From the NCBI GenBank assembly GCA_910587655.1, contig CAJUND010000002.1:159931-223930 (forward strand): a DNA stretch of 64,000 nt. The letters run 5' to 3'. Position numbers and translations under genes: made by a program. Source of the stretch: an uncultured Agathobacter sp. (GTDB lineage Bacteria > Bacillota > Clostridia > Lachnospirales > Lachnospiraceae). The notes beneath the pieces are model-generated. The model did not search any database. It worked only from the letters and a program-made list of their open reading frames with translations, and was not told the DNA's origin. Below, piece after piece: positions 61,234 to 64,000 of the stretch (position 1 is its first letter; each line of letters opens with the position of its first letter).

Positions 61234-61803
61234 TCAGTTTTTTACAGATTCCATATATTCATGAACAGTCATCATGGACAGATGAAGGGGTGACAGTCCG
61301 GACAAAACCAGTTCGGCTGCCGCCTCTTTTTCCCTGTCAAGCCCCGAAACGCCGTCCGTCAGGTAAATAGTATATATCCCGGCATCAATCAGTTCAAATA
61401 CTGTGGAAAGCACACAGCATTCCGCCACGACCCCGGTAACCACCACACGGTCAGCTTTTTTGGCGGCTGCATAAACTTCCGGAATTGCCAGGGATGAATA
61501 GACTCCTTTGGTATAAAGCGGATATTTTTCCAGTGCCTCTGAAAGCTGCGGCAGCATTTCATTTGCCCAGGCACTGGAATTAATTTTTTCATTCTGTCTG
61601 TTATAATCCCTCCAGACGCCAAAAGGAGTATCAGAGGCAATAAAACGGGTAAAAATCACATCAGGGCAGATATCCGCATCAATCATCTGCCTGATGCGTT
61701 TTGCCACGCCTGCGGTATCCAGGCATGCCCACTGTTCGCCGTCTGTATAAACATTCTGCATATCAATCACAAGTAAAAGGTCTTTATATTTTTTTTTATG
61801 CAT
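61234..61803 (-). CDS. Isochorismatase-family cysteine hydrolase
   Basis: A 189-residue isochorismatase/nicotinamidase-like hydrolase. The catalytic triad is readable: Asp in LLVIDMQNVY, Lys in YTKGVYSS, Cys in GVVAECCVLST. The substrate cannot be named; members act on isochorismate, nicotinamide, carbamoyl or related compounds. It ends facing galE with only six bases between the stops and lies ten bases downstream of a PadR regulator gene on the same strand, likely one unit. Confidence 0.9.
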   Translation of the reverse strand: MHKKKYKDLLLVIDMQNVYTDGEQWACLDTAGVAKRIRQMIDADICPDVIFTRFIASDTPFGVWRDYNRQNEKINSSAWANEMLPQLSEALEKYPLYTKGVYSSLAIPEVYAAAKKADRVVVTGVVAECCVLSTVFELIDAGIYTIYLTDGVSGLDREKEAAAELVLSGLSPLHLSMMTVHEYMESVKN

Positions 61804-61813
61804 GGATTTCTCC

Positions 61814-62131
61814 TTACTGTGAAATCATATCATTAACGGCAGAAGTAACCTCTCGGAATCTGTCAGCCAGCTTCTTCAGGTGCTCTTTTCCCGACGGTTC
61901 AATATGGTAATAGACCCTCTGCCGGCGTTTGCCGACAAGTTCCTTGTGTTCGGTGATATATCCTTTCTCCGCCATTCTGTATACAGTAGGGTAGAGCGTT
62001 CCTTCTTTCAGGTCAATGACATTTCCGGAGCGTTGGGAAATCAGCTGGCTGAGCTGGTATCCGTAGTGGTCTTCTTCTTCCAGAAGTTTTAAAATAAGCA
62101 TTTCAATATAAAAAAAATCTCTGTTTGGCAT
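61814..62131 (-). CDS. PadR-family transcriptional regulator
   Basis: A 105-residue winged-helix repressor: FFYIEMLILKLLEEEDHYGY, LKEGTLYPTVYRMAEKGYIT and KRRQRVYYHIEPSGKEHL are typical of the PadR N-terminal domain, with a short C-terminal helix. PadR-like proteins usually repress neighbouring and own genes in response to small molecules or drugs. The ATG on the minus strand has AAAAGGAG. The downstream hydrolase is its likely partner. Confidence 0.93.
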   Translation of the reverse strand: MPNRDFFYIEMLILKLLEEEDHYGYQLSQLISQRSGNVIDLKEGTLYPTVYRMAEKGYITEHKELVGKRRQRVYYHIEPSGKEHLKKLADRFREVTSAVNDMISQ

Positions 62132-62285
62132 AGTTTTCTCCTTTTCTTTTTTAGTAAAATCTGATACGTTATGATATAAATATTAAAACACAATGCACAT
62201 AATTATGCAACATCTTAATTTCATTATATTTAATAAAATACAACAGAAAAAGGGCGTAAAGATGATAGAAATTATGATGGCAGTA

Positions 62286-62294
62286 TGCTATAAT
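62286..62294 (+). promoter_or_regulatory. Extended -10 promoter ahead of the chemoreceptor
   Basis: TGC followed by TATAAT (62289-62294), an extended -10, about 95 bases before the start codon. A second element, ACCGATAT at 62324-62331, resembles a sigma-28 -10 box but lacks its TAAA partner. Confidence 0.5.
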
Positions 62295-62389
62295 GAAAAA
62301 AATGTGGGAAGATGTCGGGATGGACCGATATCCTTGGGAAAATACTTGTCAATGTTCACAGAAAGGCGTGTGGACAGAAGGAGGAGATT

Positions 62390-63856
62390 ATGGAACTGGC
62401 AATTTTAAGAGATGAAGAGAAACGCATGAATTTTATTATGTTTCTGTTTAATCTTGCAATACCGGTGGTGGCGTTTTTTTATGTGCTGCTGTTTAACGGG
62501 GGAGGGCTGAGGGACATTGTTGTCCTGAGTATATCGGTATGCGGTCTTGTCACAAAAGCGCTTGAAAGTTCACTGGGTAAATATGCAAAATATGTTTATA
62601 TTTCCATTTTGCCGTTTTGCGGGGCGTTTATTATTGCATTCAGCACACCTGCGGTTTTCGGTGCGATGGTGGAAGCATATTTTCTGGTGCTGATTTTATC
62701 GATTCCGTATTATGATATGTCGGTAGTGAAATGCTGTGCGGCTGTTACTGTGATAACAAATGCCGCGGTAATGGTATTTTTTCCAAAAGCATTCCTTGTT
62801 ATGTATTCGCTTGCAATCTGGGTTTTTATCTTTATGGTATTAGTTCTGTCGGTGATTGCAGCATTGTTTGTGGTATCGCGGACACGCGAGCTGTTTGTAC
62901 TTGTGGAAAACAAAGGTGAGGAGACCGTGGGAGTGCTTTCAGATGTCCAGCAGGCGTTTGACCGTCTGGAAGGGGCTTCTTCCAGCATTTTTGACTCTTT
63001 AAAGGAATTTGAATGTAATACCGAAGAAATTGCAGCGTCCACCTCGGAAGTGTCAAACAGTGCGGATTTACAGATTGGCGAAGTGGAGGGAAGCCTTGCC
63101 ATATTTGAAGAACTGAATCACAGCATTACGAGTTCGGAGGAGCGGATCAGCCAGACCACGGAAGCAATGAATGATTTAATTGCCAAGAATGATGAAGGAA
63201 TTGCCTCTATTTCCGTACTGCATGATAAATTTGAAGAAAACATTGAAACAACAAAGATTGCCTCTGACGGAGTGGCGGAACTTTCCAAGAAGTCAAATTC
63301 CATTGGAGGAATTATTGAAAGCATCCGGCAGATTGCACAGCAGACCAACCTGCTTGCCTTAAATGCAGCCATTGAGGCAGCACGTGCAGGAGAGGCAGGA
63401 AAGGGATTTGCTGTCGTTGCAGATGAAATTAATTCCCTTTCTGCGGAATCATCCGAGGCAACCAAAAAAATTGATGCAATATTAAAAGACATTATTGATA
63501 CAGTTGACAATATTCATGGAGTGATTGACCGGAATGCAGAGGTGGTTCAGGATTCCGGTGAGAAGCTGGATGATACGGTACAGATTTTTAAGAACATGAT
63601 GCAGTCTTCCAAAGATGTCAGCGAAATCATGGATCTTTTAAAATGCGAACTTGCAGGAATTGTGGAAATCAAGGACAAACTGCTCGGTTCCATGGAACGT
63701 GTGGAGGATATTTCCAGAAAGTCGGTGGGAACTACCGGTGAAATCAGCGCTGCAACAGAAGAGCAGGTGGCGGGTCTGGATGTGATTTTAAAATCCATGC
63801 AGGATATGCAGGACGGTATGGAACGGCTCTCCAGTGTATTGCAGAGCAATCAGTAA
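62390..63856 (+). CDS. Methyl-accepting chemotaxis protein with membrane-embedded N-terminus
   Basis: A 489-residue receptor. The N-terminal about 185 residues contain five or six closely spaced hydrophobic helices with little extracellular sequence, unlike the usual two-helix periplasmic sensor. No clear HAMP domain follows. The cytoplasmic coiled coil (about 195-489) carries the conserved tip IAQQTNLLALNAAIEAARAG followed by EAGKGFAVVADEI. It would signal through the CheA/CheW encoded at 8538-11162. The start chosen is ATG 62390 behind AGGAGGAG; the frame stays open to 62312. Confidence 0.92.
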   Translation: MELAILRDEEKRMNFIMFLFNLAIPVVAFFYVLLFNGGGLRDIVVLSISVCGLVTKALESSLGKYAKYVYISILPFCGAFIIAFSTPAVFGAMVEAYFLVLILSIPYYDMSVVKCCAAVTVITNAAVMVFFPKAFLVMYSLAIWVFIFMVLVLSVIAALFVVSRTRELFVLVENKGEETVGVLSDVQQAFDRLEGASSSIFDSLKEFECNTEEIAASTSEVSNSADLQIGEVEGSLAIFEELNHSITSSEERISQTTEAMNDLIAKNDEGIASISVLHDKFEENIETTKIASDGVAELSKKSNSIGGIIESIRQIAQQTNLLALNAAIEAARAGEAGKGFAVVADEINSLSAESSEATKKIDAILKDIIDTVDNIHGVIDRNAEVVQDSGEKLDDTVQIFKNMMQSSKDVSEIMDLLKCELAGIVEIKDKLLGSMERVEDISRKSVGTTGEISAATEEQVAGLDVILKSMQDMQDGMERLSSVLQSNQ

Positions 63857-63883
63857 AAAGCCGCGGTATGATACATATCAGTA

Positions 63884-63916
63884 AAAAAAGACTGCCGGAA
63901 ACCGGCAGTCTTTTTT
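63884..63916 (+). terminator. Terminator after the chemoreceptor
   Basis: A 15-base perfect stem (63884-63898 with 63902-63916), AAA loop, A-run left and T-run right. It can act in both directions and also follows the tRNA on the minus strand. Confidence 0.93.
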
Positions 63917-63947
63917 CGGGTTGGGCTGTTTTATAAAAAACAGTAAA

Positions 63948-64000
63948 CAGTTCGTACGGGACTCGAACCCGTGTTTCCGCCGTGAGAGGGCGGCGTCTTA
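63948..64000 (-). tRNA. tRNA-Glu (anticodon CTC), 3' part
   Basis: Read on the minus strand: anticodon stem CCGCC/GGCGG around loop CTCTCAC (anticodon CTC), a 4-base variable loop, T-arm ACGGG-TTCGAGT-CCCGT, acceptor strand ACGAACT and discriminator G at 63948. No encoded CCA. The 5' acceptor and most of the D-arm lie beyond the window. The anticodon arm and variable region match bacterial tRNA-Glu. Confidence 0.9.

Noticed and set aside
62305..62331. ACCGATAT as a sigma-28 promoter for the chemoreceptor
   Set aside because: The position 15 bases upstream reads TGGG, not TAAA, so only half the signal is there; the extended -10 TATAAT just upstream is better.

Overview
The window looks like a chromosomal segment of a motile, anaerobic, low-to-mid GC Firmicute, most likely a Lachnospiraceae member (Roseburia/Eubacterium/Butyrivibrio-like). 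The reasons are the flagellar export/chemotaxis operon running into a WhiG/FliA sigma factor, the Clostridia-type rpsB-tsf-pyrH-frr-uppS-cdsA-dxr-rseP-ispG-polC block, a PolC-type replicase, strong Shine-Dalgarno sites and the protein style. Species cannot be fixed from the sequence alone.

Region 1 (1-15132): a long single-strand flagellar/chemotaxis operon. It runs fliP (3' end only), fliQ, fliR, flhB, flhA, flhF, flhG, a PilZ brake protein, cheB, cheA, cheW, cheC, cheD, a small membrane protein, the flagellar sigma factor, and three poorly characterised genes. Genes are packed with overlaps or short gaps. Region 2 (15153-31884): conserved housekeeping genes for translation, UMP kinase, isoprenoid and phospholipid synthesis, site-2 protease, IspG and PolC. 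Accessory genes are inserted in it: a deacetylase-like protein that has lost metal ligands, a bactofilin, a coiled-coil protein behind a sigma-28-like promoter, and a decayed DUF3990-like gene.

Region 3 (31947-45564): a signalling and export locus with a sensor kinase, a membrane-anchored protein, a lipoprotein, a response regulator, two membrane-fusion lipoproteins (one with two fusion modules in tandem), a large FtsX-type permease, two ABC ATPases and a secreted M14 carboxypeptidase. Region 4 (45643-51672): a DUF5050-like protein on the minus strand facing the pheA-ppx-ppk operon.

Region 5 (51692-57857) is the most striking. Two paralogous lipoproteins lead into a 1206-residue secreted protein with two CBM2-like modules, calcium-binding repeats, a von Willebrand A domain and a C-terminus that reads like a CdiA-CT/PD-(D/E)XK nuclease toxin. 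Two tandem, mosaic-diverged copies of a putative immunity gene follow. I interpret it as a Gram-positive polymorphic toxin-immunity cassette.

Region 6 (57869-64000): the infC-rpmI-rplT operon with an attenuator-like leader and an AUU start, then an AraC regulator, galE, an isochorismatase-family hydrolase with a PadR regulator, a membrane-embedded chemoreceptor, and the 3' part of a tRNA-Glu on the minus strand at the edge.
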